A DNA stretch of 64,000 nt. It comes from Planctomycetota bacterium (GTDB taxonomy: Bacteria; Planctomycetota; Phycisphaerae; Phycisphaerales; UBA1924). A model generated the notes under the pieces. That model was given only the letters and a program-made list of their open reading frames with translations. It was not told the origin of the DNA and searched no databases. The stretch spans positions 620,001 through 684,000 of the forward strand of contig JAFEBO010000008.1 in NCBI GenBank assembly GCA_018242625.1, written 5' to 3'. Positions 35,719 to 45,310 of the stretch are shown here, piece after piece. Within the stretch, counting starts at the first letter, position 1, and every line of letters starts with the position of its first letter. A program made the translations under genes and the position numbers.

Positions 35719-36584
35719 TGCGGGCAGAGCAGATCGTTGTAGGCCACGACGAAGATCGAGAAGTCCGCGTCGTCGGTCAGGCCGTCGCCGTTGAGGTCGG
35801 CGCGGAAGTCCACGAGGTTGTCATAAGGGACGACGAACAGCGAGAAATCCGCGTCGTCGACCATGTCATCGCCGTTGAGGTCCGCGGGGCAGCTCGGGTC
35901 CTGCACGACGGAAAGGTCGTCGATGTAGATGATGTTGCTGCCGGCGCCGCCGCCCGACGTGCCGTTCCAGCGGCCGGGCGTGACCTTGACGCGTGAGGGA
36001 TACGGGGGCACGCCGTAGGGGGGTGGGCCGTTGTTGACGAAGCAGCCGCCTTCGCAGTTCTCTGTGGCGTTGACCCAGACCTTCTGCTTGATGTCGGCCT
36101 TGTTCCAGACGACCTCGTACTTCACCCACTGGCCCGCCGTGTTGCCCTGGATGTCCCAGCGACCGTCCAGGCTGCCGTAGTTCTGATTGAAGAGCTTGAT
36201 GTCGAGTCGGATTCCGCCGCCGCCGCCGTCCACCGCGGCGTTGGCCGGGATGAGGTAGTACATGGTGGCGCGGATGTTCCCGCCGTACCAGTCGATGCTG
36301 GGGTCGTAATAGGGGCGGCCGGTGACGTAGATGTTGACCGTGTCTGTCGTGATACCGATGAAGTTGTTCAGGTCGCCGGGTCCGAGCATCACGCAGCGGT
36401 CGCCGGTGCGGTGGTAGTCGGTCGAGACGTCCGAACCGGGCAGCACGTTGTACCCCAGGAGCCCGCCGAAGATCGGGTCGTCGTTTTCGAACGAGCCGTT
36501 CGTGATGGGCAGAGGCGTCTGGGCGAGAGCCGAAGCACCCGCGATCGTCAATGCTCCGAGCGCAATCCACCTTCCGATGTTCAT
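35715..36584 (-). CDS. Secreted dockerin-repeat protein
   Basis: 289 residues. The signal peptide (MNIGRWIALGALTIAGASALA) starts at an ATG with AAGGAG nine bases upstream; the longer frame to 36695 crosses the operator and is rejected. The middle is a beta-rich domain of about 200 residues starting ITNGSFENDDP, resembling carbohydrate-binding jelly rolls, with a Gly-rich loop and a CEGGC pair. The C-terminus carries two dockerin-like calcium loops, each with D-x-N-x-D-x-x-x-D-D-A-D-F followed by an aromatic/Tyr end. No cohesin partner is in the window. Controlled by the LacI-type palindrome 45 bases upstream. Confidence 0.75.
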   Translation of the reverse strand: MNIGRWIALGALTIAGASALAQTPLPITNGSFENDDPIFGGLLGYNVLPGSDVSTDYHRTGDRCVMLGPGDLNNFIGITTDTVNIYVTGRPYYDPSIDWYGGNIRATMYYLIPANAAVDGGGGGIRLDIKLFNQNYGSLDGRWDIQGNTAGQWVKYEVVWNKADIKQKVWVNATENCEGGCFVNNGPPPYGVPPYPSRVKVTPGRWNGTSGGGAGSNIIYIDDLSVVQDPSCPADLNGDDMVDDADFSLFVVPYDNLVDFRADLNGDGLTDDADFSIFVVAYNDLLCPH

Positions 36585-36628
36585 GAAACACTCCTTGGAA
36601 TACCCACCGGCGAGATCAGAAGACCGAA

Positions 36629-36642
36629 TGAAACCGTTTACA
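36629..36642. promoter_or_regulatory. LacI-type operator 1 (dockerin gene)
   Basis: TGAAACCGTTTACA, matching the consensus TGNAANCGNTTNCA found at five places in this region. It lies 45 bases upstream of the dockerin protein start. On the minus strand it is preceded by TGTGTCAC, as is the GH94 copy. Confidence 0.7.
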
Positions 36643-36811
36643 TTGTGACACACCCGGGGATTGAATGCAAGCCGGTTTGCCCTCAAAGATGCCACAATTC
36701 ACACCGCCGGCAAGCGGCAAAGGTACGAACGCCTTGCGACCGGGTGTGATTTCCTGATTACAAAGCTTTTCGGACGCTGATGCCGCCCGGAAAGTCTCCC
36801 GCGCGGGGCCC

Positions 36812-37675
36812 TCAACCCTTGATCCCGGTCGTGGCGATGCTCTTGACCAGGGCACCCTGCGCCACGATGAAAAGGACAAGGACAGGGGCGATGACCAGCG
36901 TGCTGGCCGCCATCAGGTAGTTCCAGGGGGTCTGGCCGGCTTTGCTCTGATAAAGCTGCAGCCCGAGCGCGAGGGTGAACTGGTCCTGATTGCGGAGGAA
37001 AATCAGCGGCGCGAGGAAGTCGTTCCAGACGAAGACGAAATGGAAGAGCGCAACCACCGCGAGCGCCGGCTTGCTGAGCGGGACGATGATGCGCCAGAAG
37101 ATCCCCCAGTTGGAGCAGCCGTCGATCCGGGCCGCCTCGTCGAGGTCCTTGGGAATTCCCATGAAGAACTGGCGGAGCATGAAGACGTTGAATGCGCCGG
37201 CGAAGAACGCCGGGACCCAGAGAGGCTTAAGGCTGCCTATCCAGCCGATCCATGAAAAGAGCAGGAACATCGGGCCCATGATGACCGGGAAGGGGATCAT
37301 CATGGTCGCGAGCACGAGCGCGAAGAGCGCTTTCTTGCCGCGCCATTCCAGGCGTGCAAAGCCATAGGCCACGATCGCGCTCGACAGTGTCATGCCCACG
37401 ACGCTGAGGCCCGCGATGATGAGCGTGTTGCGGAGGTAGACGGGGAACCGGACAACCGGGTCGTTCCACACCGCTGTGTAGTTGTCGCGGGCGTTCTGGA
37501 ATATCCGCGAGGGGTCATCGGGCAGGAGCGCGAACGTTCCGCGCGATGCTTCGGTCTGCGTCTTCAGGCTTGTCGCGATCATCCAGACCAGGGGCATGAG
37601 ATAGATGAACGCGATGAGCACGAGCGTCGTGTAAACGAACGCGCGTGCGAGGCCTCCCCGCCGCCTGCCGACCAC
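36812..37675 (-). CDS. Carbohydrate ABC transporter permease (MalG-like)
   Basis: 287 residues with six membrane segments. The EAA loop that docks the ATPase is EAARIDGCSNWGIFWRIIVP. The N-terminus is Arg-rich (GRRRGGLARAF) before the first membrane segment. GTG start 27 bases after the MalF-like gene. No ATPase gene is in the cluster; a shared MsiK-type ATPase encoded elsewhere is probable, as in many sugar importers of this class. Confidence 0.88.
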   Translation of the reverse strand: MVGRRRGGLARAFVYTTLVLIAFIYLMPLVWMIATSLKTQTEASRGTFALLPDDPSRIFQNARDNYTAVWNDPVVRFPVYLRNTLIIAGLSVVGMTLSSAIVAYGFARLEWRGKKALFALVLATMMIPFPVIMGPMFLLFSWIGWIGSLKPLWVPAFFAGAFNVFMLRQFFMGIPKDLDEAARIDGCSNWGIFWRIIVPLSKPALAVVALFHFVFVWNDFLAPLIFLRNQDQFTLALGLQLYQSKAGQTPWNYLMAASTLVIAPVLVLFIVAQGALVKSIATTGIKG

Positions 37676-37702
37676 CGTGCTGGAGTCTTCGCGGTTCAGG
37701 GT

Positions 37703-38608
37703 TCAGCTCCGGTAGTGGACGAGTTTTCGGCTGGCAAGGAACATGACGGCGGTGAGCCCGAGCGTGATGAGCAATTGCACCCAGGCCTGAGCGCTGGCGT
37801 ACCCCATCTGGCCGTAGCGGAAGCCGTTGTCGTACATGTACATGGTGTAAAAGTACATCGAGCGCGGGTCGCCCCCGGGGGTGGCGGCCGAGATGATGTA
37901 TGGGATCGCGAAGATCTGCAAGGCCCCGATCATCAGCGTGATCACGTTAAAAAGTATGACCGGCGAGATCATCGGCAGCACGATGCTGATGAAGCGACGG
38001 ATAGGACCCATGCCGTCGAGTGCCGCGGCCTCCAGCATCTCGTCGGGCACTTCTTTGAGTGCGGCGAGATAGACGACGACCATCTGCCCGATGCTCCAGA
38101 GGCTGATCATGACGATGGAGGCCATCGCGAGGCGGCTGTCGGCCAGCCAGTTGGGGCCCGTGACTCCGGCCCAGCCCAGCACGGCCTTGATGACCTGGTT
38201 GATGAGCCCGTACTCACCATTGAGCATCCAGAGCCAGATCATCGCGCTGCCCGCCATGGGAACGAGCGTGGGTATGAAGACGGCGGCCTGGAAGAAGCCG
38301 CCCGCCTTGACGCGCTCGTTGAGCAGCCCCGCGATGGCGAGCGAAAGCGCGGTCGCGAGAGGGATGAAGAGAATCGCGAAGCGCGCCGTCCGCCACAGCA
38401 CGTCGCGGAACGTGTCATCCGTGAGCATGCGCCGGTAGTTGGCTAGGCCGGTCCAGATCGGGGGCTCCAGCAGCGGGTAGTCGGTGAAGGAGTAATAAAG
38501 GCTGACCAGCATCGGCCCCAGGAGAAAGACCAGAAATCCGAAGAGCCAGGGGCTGACCCAGATCCAGCCGGTCAGATCGCGCTTGAGTTGGGCGGTGCGG
38601 GAACTCAC
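37703..38608 (-). CDS. Carbohydrate ABC transporter permease (MalF-like)
   Basis: 301 residues with six membrane segments. N-terminal WVSPWLFGFLVFLLGPMLVSLYY is typical of MalF/UgpA. The EAA loop reads EAAALDGMGPIRRFISIVLP. GTG start. It follows the solute-binding protein gene by 146 bases that include a small hairpin (TCCCGG / CCGGGA at 38715-38731), which may lower permease expression relative to the binding protein. Confidence 0.88.
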   Translation of the reverse strand: MSSRTAQLKRDLTGWIWVSPWLFGFLVFLLGPMLVSLYYSFTDYPLLEPPIWTGLANYRRMLTDDTFRDVLWRTARFAILFIPLATALSLAIAGLLNERVKAGGFFQAAVFIPTLVPMAGSAMIWLWMLNGEYGLINQVIKAVLGWAGVTGPNWLADSRLAMASIVMISLWSIGQMVVVYLAALKEVPDEMLEAAALDGMGPIRRFISIVLPMISPVILFNVITLMIGALQIFAIPYIISAATPGGDPRSMYFYTMYMYDNGFRYGQMGYASAQAWVQLLITLGLTAVMFLASRKLVHYRS

Positions 38609-38754
38609 GCGACAGATTCCGGAGGTATGCCCCGACGGTCGGCGGGCGGGAACGCGGGATGGACGAAAGACGGGAGCATGGCGGCGGACAGCATACGAAT
38701 CCCGCGCGCGAGATTCCCGGCATATCCGGGAGCGTCACCGCCCAGACCGCATTT

Positions 38755-40173
38755 TCAGGCCCGCCCGTAGCCACGCTGCTTGCGCTGCGCTTCAACCGTG
38801 TCGAGGTACTCCTGCGACCGGCGCTCGATCATGGCAAGCTCGTCTTTGGCGGAGCGCTCGAGCGACCACATCCGCTGGAGGCCGGCATCAAGCTCGTCCT
38901 TGATCTGCGGCCAGGCACGGGTGCGGGGAACGCGGTAGGTGCGGTCGCTCTTGGCGATGGCGTCAAAGGTGAGGATGCCGCGGTTAGGGTGGTTTTCGAG
39001 GAACGCCTTGCTGCTCACGGCCAGGGGAGAGCTCTTGTAATGGGCAAGAGCCATCGCCTCCACGTTCTCCTGGCGCTGCAGGAACGCGATGAACTCCATG
39101 CAGGCTTCGGGGTGCTTCACGCCCCGCGGCACCACCATGATGTCGCAATCGATCAGGCCCACCGGGTGATTCGCGTCGTACAAGTCGGCCGTCACGGGCA
39201 TGGGCACCACGCCGTAATCGAGCGACGGCCGCCCGCTGGCGTCTTTCGGACCGTGCGCGTTGATGACGTTCGCGAGCCAGGGGCCCTGAACGACCATCGC
39301 CAGCTTCCCCGTGAGAAAAGCGTTGAGCGGCGAATCGTAATTCCCGAACCCGGCCTTAAACGTCTTATTCGCCTCGACGCCGAGTTCTTCGCTGGTGCGC
39401 TGCACCCACTCGAATCCCGCCACATTCTGGGGCGAGGCCGCCAGGCAGCGGTCGTTGCCGGCGTCGTACAAAGAGCCGCCGAACGAATAGCCCCAGATCC
39501 AGCTCCACCATCCCGGCTCGGTCTGCATGAACCCCGCCCGCTCGAGCGGCGCATCGGAGCCCGGCTTTGAGCGCTTGATAAGACGCGTGTTGGCGGCGGT
39601 GAGCTCCTCGATGGTGCGTGGGGGCCGCTCTGGGTCGAGCCCCGCTTCGCGGAAGAGCTGCTTGTTGTAGTAGAGAGCGAGCACGCCGCCCGTGTTGATG
39701 ACGGCCCACTGGCGTTCTTTCTTGGTGTGCGGGTCGGGGTGCATGAGCACCGGGCGGAAGCCCTGGGCGAAGCGCTCCGCCCGCACTTCACCCTTGGTAT
39801 CGAGCTCATCCAGCGGAAGAATCGCGCCGGTTTCGGCGTACTGAGGGACGTTGTAATTCCACAGGCCGACCAGGTCGGGCGGATCGCCGGCCGCAATGCT
39901 GATGAGCGCCTTCTGGTCAATGCCCGCGGTGGTCAGGTAGCGGACGCGGATGCGCTTCTGGCTGCTGTTGAACGCATCGACGAGCTTCATCATGGCCCGG
40001 GCTTCGTGCCCGGTCCATTTTTCCCAGTAGTCCAGAACGATGCGCCCGTCGGCGGACTCCTTGGCCCCGCGAGGCCCGAAGGCGGCAAAGCCGATGCCTC
40101 CGGCAACGAGCGCCCCAAGCGCCGTGCGGCGCGTCATCTGACCGAGAGGAGATGGGGGTGCTTCGTCGGACAT
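38755..40173 (-). CDS. Extracellular sugar-binding protein (family 1) with Tat signal
   Basis: 472 residues. The N-terminus carries a twin-arginine signal (MTRRTALGALVAGGIGFAAF) and no lipobox Cys, so it is a Tat substrate without a lipid anchor, unusual for this normally Sec-dependent class. The mature part has SBP-1 features: VLDYWEKWTG, GDPPDLVGLWN, VLALYYNKQLF, FLTGKLAMVVQGPWLAN and a hinge-like C-terminal helix set. First gene of the three-gene importer, next to the glucan enzymes. Beta-gluco-oligosaccharides are the inferred cargo; the sequence alone does not show this. Confidence 0.85.
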   Translation of the reverse strand: MSDEAPPSPLGQMTRRTALGALVAGGIGFAAFGPRGAKESADGRIVLDYWEKWTGHEARAMMKLVDAFNSSQKRIRVRYLTTAGIDQKALISIAAGDPPDLVGLWNYNVPQYAETGAILPLDELDTKGEVRAERFAQGFRPVLMHPDPHTKKERQWAVINTGGVLALYYNKQLFREAGLDPERPPRTIEELTAANTRLIKRSKPGSDAPLERAGFMQTEPGWWSWIWGYSFGGSLYDAGNDRCLAASPQNVAGFEWVQRTSEELGVEANKTFKAGFGNYDSPLNAFLTGKLAMVVQGPWLANVINAHGPKDASGRPSLDYGVVPMPVTADLYDANHPVGLIDCDIMVVPRGVKHPEACMEFIAFLQRQENVEAMALAHYKSSPLAVSSKAFLENHPNRGILTFDAIAKSDRTYRVPRTRAWPQIKDELDAGLQRMWSLERSAKDELAMIERRSQEYLDTVEAQRKQRGYGRA

Positions 40174-40389
40174 GGCACGAGCATACGGGGAGGCGGAACC
40201 TTTATGGGGCTACGAACGACTCCCGCGGGAATGGCGGGGAAACAGACCGTGAGTCCAGACGGCGAAAGCCACCCTCGGGTTCGCAATCGGACTCAACTGA
40301 CGAATGAACGTGGGTCGTTCCCGACGCGAATTCGGGATGAATTCCGAGTCCTGAAAAGGATACTTGGGCAGTTGGCAGTGCGTTGCCAT

Positions 40390-41187
40390 TCATGGATAGG
40401 GCGGCGAGTACCTGTGGCCCCAATTGATAAATGAACGGTCTGAAACAACCGACCCGTATTTGTCCGCCTTGCCGTAGTAGTCGCGACGAAGGATGTTGCG
40501 GATGCTCTGGTCGCCGAACAGAAAATTGTTCTTGCCGTCGAGCGTGAGCGGGTCGAGGGGGTCCGTGGGCCGGTATCTGGAAGGATCGTGCCGCGGCCGC
40601 TCATCGAGGTCGGTCATCCAGAACATGGCGTCGATGCGCGGCAATTCCGTCAACCGGCGGCCCGCAACCCCTCCAACGACTTTGCCCTTGAGTCTTTCGA
40701 TTCCCGAGTCATTGAACATGTAATCGGAGACCCACTTCACGGGCGGGTAGAGATTGGCCACGGTGGGGGGCGGCCAGATGTAGTAGCGAAGCGAGGCCTG
40801 GTAGCCGAAGGCGATCTTGGGATCACGAACATCCGAATCCGAATTGCGGGCGGAGGGGCATGTAAAAGGCGCATTTCCGGCCTCATTCAAAAACGGCTGG
40901 AGTGCGATGACGGCGTTGATCTGGTAGTACGCATTGTCGTTGACCACAGAGGGATCGGGCGACGTGCGAAGGTCGAGCCAGGCCGGGACCTTTTGAGCAT
41001 CCATGTAGCTCTGGAGAGCGATTCCGATCTGGCGCATGTTGCTCTGACAGATCACGTTTCGCGCGTACCGACGAACCTTGCTCAGGGCGGGAAGAAGGAT
41101 GCCTATGAGCAGCGCGATGATCGCTATAACGATCAGTAACTCAATGAGCGTGAAAGCTGGAGGGCGTGATGAGCGTTTCGTAGTCAT
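40390..41187 (-). CDS. Pseudopilin with prepilin cleavage signal 2
   Basis: 265 residues. Type IV prepilin-like N-terminus: short basic leader, then [24 protein letters not shown], cleaved by prepilin peptidase before the Phe. The globular part is of the planctomycete pseudopilin type, with [18 protein letters not shown], a Cys in [20 protein letters not shown] and [12 protein letters not shown] near the end. It overlaps the small membrane protein gene by four bases (ATGA) and is paralogous to the pseudopilin at 41603-42508. Probable operon with the GH94 gene upstream. The next 216 bases to the sugar-binding gene hold nothing recognised. Confidence 0.82.
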   Translation of the reverse strand: MTTKRSSRPPAFTLIELLIVIAIIALLIGILLPALSKVRRYARNVICQSNMRQIGIALQSYMDAQKVPAWLDLRTSPDPSVVNDNAYYQINAVIALQPFLNEAGNAPFTCPSARNSDSDVRDPKIAFGYQASLRYYIWPPPTVANLYPPVKWVSDYMFNDSGIERLKGKVVGGVAGRRLTELPRIDAMFWMTDLDERPRHDPSRYRPTDPLDPLTLDGKNNFLFGDQSIRNILRRDYYGKADKYGSVVSDRSFINWGHRYSPPYP

Positions 41188-41591
41188 CGCGGCTTGTCGG
41201 TACCTGCCGGCTTCGGTGGTGCACTGCCAAATGGCGAGTTTTCCTGTGCCCAGGTTCGTTCGCCGTTGATCCGGTTCACAACTTCTTCCCAGTCCGCCGT
41301 TGCGACAAGGATTCCTGTCGGCTTGCCAGTCTTGGGGTTGATGATGCCAGACGAGGTTGACAGGGTCCCGGGCAGCGCACGGAGTTGCTTTTCAAACTCG
41401 GCGCGAGTCAATTTGATTTCGTTGTTTGTGTCTGTGAATCGTACGGTCACTGTCTGCGAGAGCCGGCTTATGTCGTAGGAGTCCCTGCTTGTAACCGAGC
41501 GCCAGAATATAAGCGCCGCCACAAGAATTGCGATGCCTGCCACGCTCCATCCGACGGCGGGCTTGGCCAGCATTTCTCGAAATGATCCCAT
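41184..41591 (-). CDS. Small single-pass membrane protein between two pseudopilin genes
   Basis: 135 residues, not recognised. One membrane segment (about residues 13-30, [18 protein letters not shown]) is followed by a periplasmic-type domain of about 100 residues with [20 protein letters not shown] and [20 protein letters not shown], ending in a Pro/Lys tail. A GAGG precedes the ATG. It lies 11 bases after one pseudopilin gene and overlaps the next by four, so all three are co-translated. It may be an assembly partner of the pseudopilins. Confidence 0.65.
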   Translation of the reverse strand: MGSFREMLAKPAVGWSVAGIAILVAALIFWRSVTSRDSYDISRLSQTVTVRFTDTNNEIKLTRAEFEKQLRALPGTLSTSSGIINPKTGKPTGILVATADWEEVVNRINGERTWAQENSPFGSAPPKPAGTDKPR

Positions 41592-41602
41592 CGTGAGTTC
41601 CT

Positions 41603-42508
41603 CTAAGGACGTTGATTCGCGGGTAATAGATCGAACGCGTGGCCCCAGTTATAAAAAGCCGCGGGGATGCCGAGCGGGTCCTTTGATCCGCCGTCGGAAT
41701 ACTGCGAGATATCGATCGTTTTGATCGAGCCGTCACCAAACAGGAAAATGTTCGTGCCTCGCGTGATCTTCTCGCCGGCGAGACCCTTGTTAGTCACAAC
41801 TGTCTTGGGTTCGCGGCCGCTGATGTGCCGCGGGTATTCGTTCATCGCGTCGGTCATCCAGACGACGAATTGCGGGAAACGGATCTGATTCATCGGCCTG
41901 CCCGACATTCCGCCGAGGATGTTGGTGTAGCGAGGGTGAGCCGGATCGCTGCGGTCCACGGGTGTGGAAGGTGTCATAGGCGTCGTGCGGGAATCGTTGA
42001 AGTAGTACTCGGAGTAGTACTTGATGCCCTTGGTCTTTGCAGAAACCGGATCAAGATCTTCGCCGGCCACGTAGTAGCGGCCCGCGAGGATGAGGTATCC
42101 AAGATTTTCGTTATTGCGAACGCTGGAAAAACCTCTTGCTGCCGGGCATGTAAACGGAGCCGAGCCTTGGTTGTTGACATATTCCTGCAGAGCGATCGGC
42201 ACGTTAAACTGAAAAGACGGCAGACCCGGCGGCCAGGCGGAAGTCTTCGCACGTGGGTCGTAGAACATGTCGAACCACACGGGGTTCTTTTGCGCATCCA
42301 GATACATCTGGATCGCAGCTCCGATCTGCCGCTGATTTCCAGAGCAGACCATGTTCCACGCAGTCTTCCGTGCCTGCCCCAGGCCAGGCAGCAGGATGCC
42401 GATCAGCATCGCGATGATGGCAATCACCACGAGCAATTCGATCAGTGTGAATCCGATTCGACACGTCGACCGTTCGTGAGCGGCGAAAGTCGGGTTTGCT
42501 TCCTGCAT
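41603..42508 (-). CDS. Pseudopilin with prepilin cleavage signal 1
   Basis: 301 residues. A long cytoplasmic leader of about 18 residues is followed by [19 protein letters not shown], the prepilin peptidase site before Phe. The globular domain has [39 protein letters not shown] and [12 protein letters not shown]. These mark the same planctomycete family as the second pseudopilin. The ATG at 42508 has GGAG eight bases upstream and lies 40 bases after the GH94 stop. Function (secretion pseudopilus or fibre tip) is not resolved. Confidence 0.82.
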   Translation of the reverse strand: MQEANPTFAAHERSTCRIGFTLIELLVVIAIIAMLIGILLPGLGQARKTAWNMVCSGNQRQIGAAIQMYLDAQKNPVWFDMFYDPRAKTSAWPPGLPSFQFNVPIALQEYVNNQGSAPFTCPAARGFSSVRNNENLGYLILAGRYYVAGEDLDPVSAKTKGIKYYSEYYFNDSRTTPMTPSTPVDRSDPAHPRYTNILGGMSGRPMNQIRFPQFVVWMTDAMNEYPRHISGREPKTVVTNKGLAGEKITRGTNIFLFGDGSIKTIDISQYSDGGSKDPLGIPAAFYNWGHAFDLLPANQRP

Positions 42509-42548
42509 GGGCGGTTCTCCTGCGGCCCGACCGGGCCGGGGCACGAAT

Positions 42549-45086
42549 CTATCTGGCTTGCCGCGCAACGGCAGCGGTTGAACGGGCCGGCTTTGCTTCG
42601 GACGGACCGGAATCGGCCGCCCGAGGGGCTCCCCACGTTATCTGTACGTCCAAAACGTCTCCCGGGCTCAAATTCTTCAGAAGGGATTCGGTCAGTATTC
42701 CTCCGGGAATTGGCGATCCCGAGCCCGCAATGGTGACCTGAGCGGGCTGCGAAGCGATGAAGGAGCGGCTGTCGAATCGGATGCGGATCTTGCGGCCGCG
42801 CCAGGTGCGTGTTGCTTCCACTTCACCAAATTCAGCCGGAACGACCGGATCAATCAAAAGACCCGCCTCGCCCTTGCCGGTCCAGGTGGGACGGATGCCA
42901 AGGATCCACTCGAGGCTGACACGATTGAGCCATGCGGCAGAGCCGGTGTACCACGTCCAGCCCGCGCGCCCGGGCTTGTCCGAAAGCGGGCCGTCGACGT
43001 TGCCGGGCGTGACATACGGCTCGGCGAAGTAGCTGTCGGCCTCCTGGCCGCGCGTGGGGGGCGAGATGCTCTTCCAGATGCGGGCGACGCTCTCAATGTC
43101 GCGGCGCTTGCAGGCCGTGGCGAGCGCCCAGGTGGCGGCGTGCATGTAGACGCCCCCGTTCTCGCGGCTTCCGGGGCTGTAGCGGGTTATGTAACCGATC
43201 GTCGGATCGGGGATCGTGTAGGCGGGGGAAAGCAGCAGGGGGCCGTAGGGGCTCAGAAGGTGCTTCTTGACGCTGTCCCATGCCGCGGCGGCGCGATCTT
43301 CCGGGGCGATGCCGGTGAGGATCGACCATGTCTGGGCGTTCAGATGGATCTTGCCCTCGGGGCTCCTGGAACTTCCGATCCACTCTCCGCTGTCCTTGGT
43401 GCCGTACTTATACCACTTGCCGTCCCACGCGTGCTTGTTGATGGCCTTGATGTACGCCGCCTGCTTCGAGCGATAGCGTGCGGCCGTCTTTTTGTCGCCG
43501 GCGCGATCGAGGATGGTGGCGAAGTTGGAGAGCACGTCGCAGAGGAACATGCCGACCCAGACCGATTCGCCCTTCTCGTCGATCCCCATCGCCGAGAGGC
43601 CGTCGTTCCAGTCGCAGGAGCCGATGAACGGAATGCCGCGCTTGCTGGTGCGTTTGAAGGCCCGCTGGATGGCGAGCTTGCAGTGCTCGAGGATCGGGGC
43701 TTTCTTTTTGCTGTCCACGAACGGGGCGGTCTTCTTCAGGATCGAATAGTCGCCCGTCTCGCGGATGTAGTTGCCCACGAGGAAGGGGAGCCAGAGGTAA
43801 TCGTCGCTGCAGGCGGTGTGGTTGCCAAAGTCCGCGAGGGCGTGCCACCAGTGATAGACAGAGCCATCGACGAACTGGCGCTCGGCGTGGAGCATGATCT
43901 GGCGGAGCGTGCCCGCCGGGTCGAGCGGGAGCCAGACCTGGCTGTCCTGGAGCTGATCGCGGAAACCGCGGGCGCCCGACTGCTGGTAATAGCCGGTCCG
44001 ACCCCACATACGCCCGCTGAGCGCCTGGTAGGGGAGCCAGTGGTTGTTGAGGAGGTCAAAGTCGGTGCGACCGGAGCGGATGGACGTCGCCGAGAGAAGC
44101 TTGTTCCAGAATTCCCCGGCGCGATTCGCGGTGTCCCAAGCGACCGATTCGTCGCTGTATTTATCGATCTGGGAAAGGCAGGTGCGGGTGTCGTCGGCGA
44201 TCGTCAGCACGAAATGCAGCCGAACTGTGGCGCCCGGGGCGATGGTGAAGTCGCCGCCCAGGGAGGCGGAGGCGTCGCCGAAGCGTCCGAACCCGGCCTG
44301 GCGGAGCGCCGCGATGTCGCGAGCGAGCATGGCCTTGGGAGAAGCGGTCGTTCCGTACTTCCCAAGGAAGGTGGCCTTGTCAGCGATCGCGAGGGGACGA
44401 TCGAACTGCACGCCGGCGACGCTGTGAGCCGCAACATACGGCCAGGCCACATTCCAGTGCTCGCGCTCGGTCTTGGGACGGATGTCCCACATGTTCTTGG
44501 TGGCGACAATCGCACGCCGATTGGCGGATTCGTCAAAGGCGACATCGAAGAAGAGGCGGTGGAATTCTCGTTTGACGTCCGGGGCGACGCCGCACGTCCA
44601 TTCAAAGTATGAAGCAATCCGGAGGCTGCGGGGCTTGCGGGTGGTGTTGGTGAGTTCGACGCACCAGACTTCGACGGGGTCTTTGGGGTCGACGCTCAGA
44701 GTCCAGGTCGACCGGATGCCCGATCGCAGGGTGCGGAAAGTCGTGCTTCCCAGGGCGTGGGTGCAGGAATACTCATCAAATGGGCGGCGGCAGGGCGCAG
44801 GAGCCAGCGACCAGACATCCGGAGCATCCAGCGGGGCATCGCGGTCCGCGAGATAGAGGAACTTCCCGTAGCAGTCTCGGACCAGATCCATCTCCCACCG
44901 CGTGAGCACGTTGTGCTGGGCGTCGTCATACCAGGAGAATCCACCCCCGTTCTGGCTGATCACGGTGCCGAAACGGCCGTTACAGATCACATTGACCCAA
45001 GGCATCGGAGTGTCGTGGTCGGTGATGACGAACGACGAGCCGGAGGGGTGGGTGTTGTCGAAGTGGCCGAATCGGCTATGAAACAT
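42549..45086 (-). CDS. GH94 glycoside phosphorylase
   Basis: 845 residues. GH94 enzymes phosphorolyse beta-linked disaccharides or oligosaccharides to sugar-1-phosphate. The N-terminal beta-sandwich has [32 protein letters not shown] and [12 protein letters not shown]. The catalytic (alpha/alpha)6 barrel carries the general-acid Asp in [13 protein letters not shown], plus [20 protein letters not shown] and [14 protein letters not shown]. The ATG at 45086 fits the family N-terminus; a GTG at 45131 would add 15 residues and nearly reach the operator. Length resembles cellobiose or chitobiose phosphorylases rather than the longer 1,2-beta-oligoglucan phosphorylase; specificity is open. No signal peptide: cytoplasmic, downstream of import. 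Confidence 0.88.
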   Translation of the reverse strand: MFHSRFGHFDNTHPSGSSFVITDHDTPMPWVNVICNGRFGTVISQNGGGFSWYDDAQHNVLTRWEMDLVRDCYGKFLYLADRDAPLDAPDVWSLAPAPCRRPFDEYSCTHALGSTTFRTLRSGIRSTWTLSVDPKDPVEVWCVELTNTTRKPRSLRIASYFEWTCGVAPDVKREFHRLFFDVAFDESANRRAIVATKNMWDIRPKTEREHWNVAWPYVAAHSVAGVQFDRPLAIADKATFLGKYGTTASPKAMLARDIAALRQAGFGRFGDASASLGGDFTIAPGATVRLHFVLTIADDTRTCLSQIDKYSDESVAWDTANRAGEFWNKLLSATSIRSGRTDFDLLNNHWLPYQALSGRMWGRTGYYQQSGARGFRDQLQDSQVWLPLDPAGTLRQIMLHAERQFVDGSVYHWWHALADFGNHTACSDDYLWLPFLVGNYIRETGDYSILKKTAPFVDSKKKAPILEHCKLAIQRAFKRTSKRGIPFIGSCDWNDGLSAMGIDEKGESVWVGMFLCDVLSNFATILDRAGDKKTAARYRSKQAAYIKAINKHAWDGKWYKYGTKDSGEWIGSSRSPEGKIHLNAQTWSILTGIAPEDRAAAAWDSVKKHLLSPYGPLLLSPAYTIPDPTIGYITRYSPGSRENGGVYMHAATWALATACKRRDIESVARIWKSISPPTRGQEADSYFAEPYVTPGNVDGPLSDKPGRAGWTWYTGSAAWLNRVSLEWILGIRPTWTGKGEAGLLIDPVVPAEFGEVEATRTWRGRKIRIRFDSRSFIASQPAQVTIAGSGSPIPGGILTESLLKNLSPGDVLDVQITWGAPRAADSGPSEAKPARSTAAVARQAR

Positions 45087-45137
45087 GGGGTGGAGATACC
45101 TTCGAAGGGCGTACCGGAGAGCGCCGGGCACGCGTGA

Positions 45138-45151
45138 TGAAAGCGTTTACA
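45138..45151. promoter_or_regulatory. LacI-type operator 2 (GH94 operon)
   Basis: TGAAAGCGTTTACA, a full consensus match, 52 bases upstream of the GH94 ATG. On the minus strand TGTGTCAC lies just before it, as at operator 1. Confidence 0.75.
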
Positions 45152-45233
45152 TATCGTGACACAGAATGGGGCATCTGTCAAGTGGGCCTTGCGGGAGAGC
45201 GGAGTTTTCCACAATTTGGACGGGTTGGGCGGT

Positions 45234-45273
45234 CCCAAAAAAGACCGGACCGCGGCAGATGGCCGCGGTCCGG
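45234..45273 (-). terminator. Rho-independent terminator of PEP-CTERM-like protein gene
   Basis: Perfect 12-bp stem CCGGACCGCGGC / GCCGCGGTCCGG with a 5-base loop, followed on the minus strand by TCTTTTTT. Confidence 0.88.
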
Positions 45274-45310
45274 ATGGGAGACAGTTCTACCCGCCCAAGG
45301 CGGGATCCAA

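Noticed and set aside
40174..40389. A sixth LacI operator upstream of the sugar-binding protein gene
   Set aside because: Searched for TGNAANCGNTTNCA and near matches; none was found, so LacI control of the importer is not supported by sequence.
43140..44612. 490-codon plus-strand frame inside the GH94 gene
   Set aside because: Antisense shadow of a catalytic-domain region with intact GH94 motifs.
42549..45086. Naming the GH94 enzyme 1,2-beta-oligoglucan phosphorylase
   Set aside because: It is shorter than that enzyme type as I recall it and no specificity residues could be verified; only the neighbouring GH144 suggests it.
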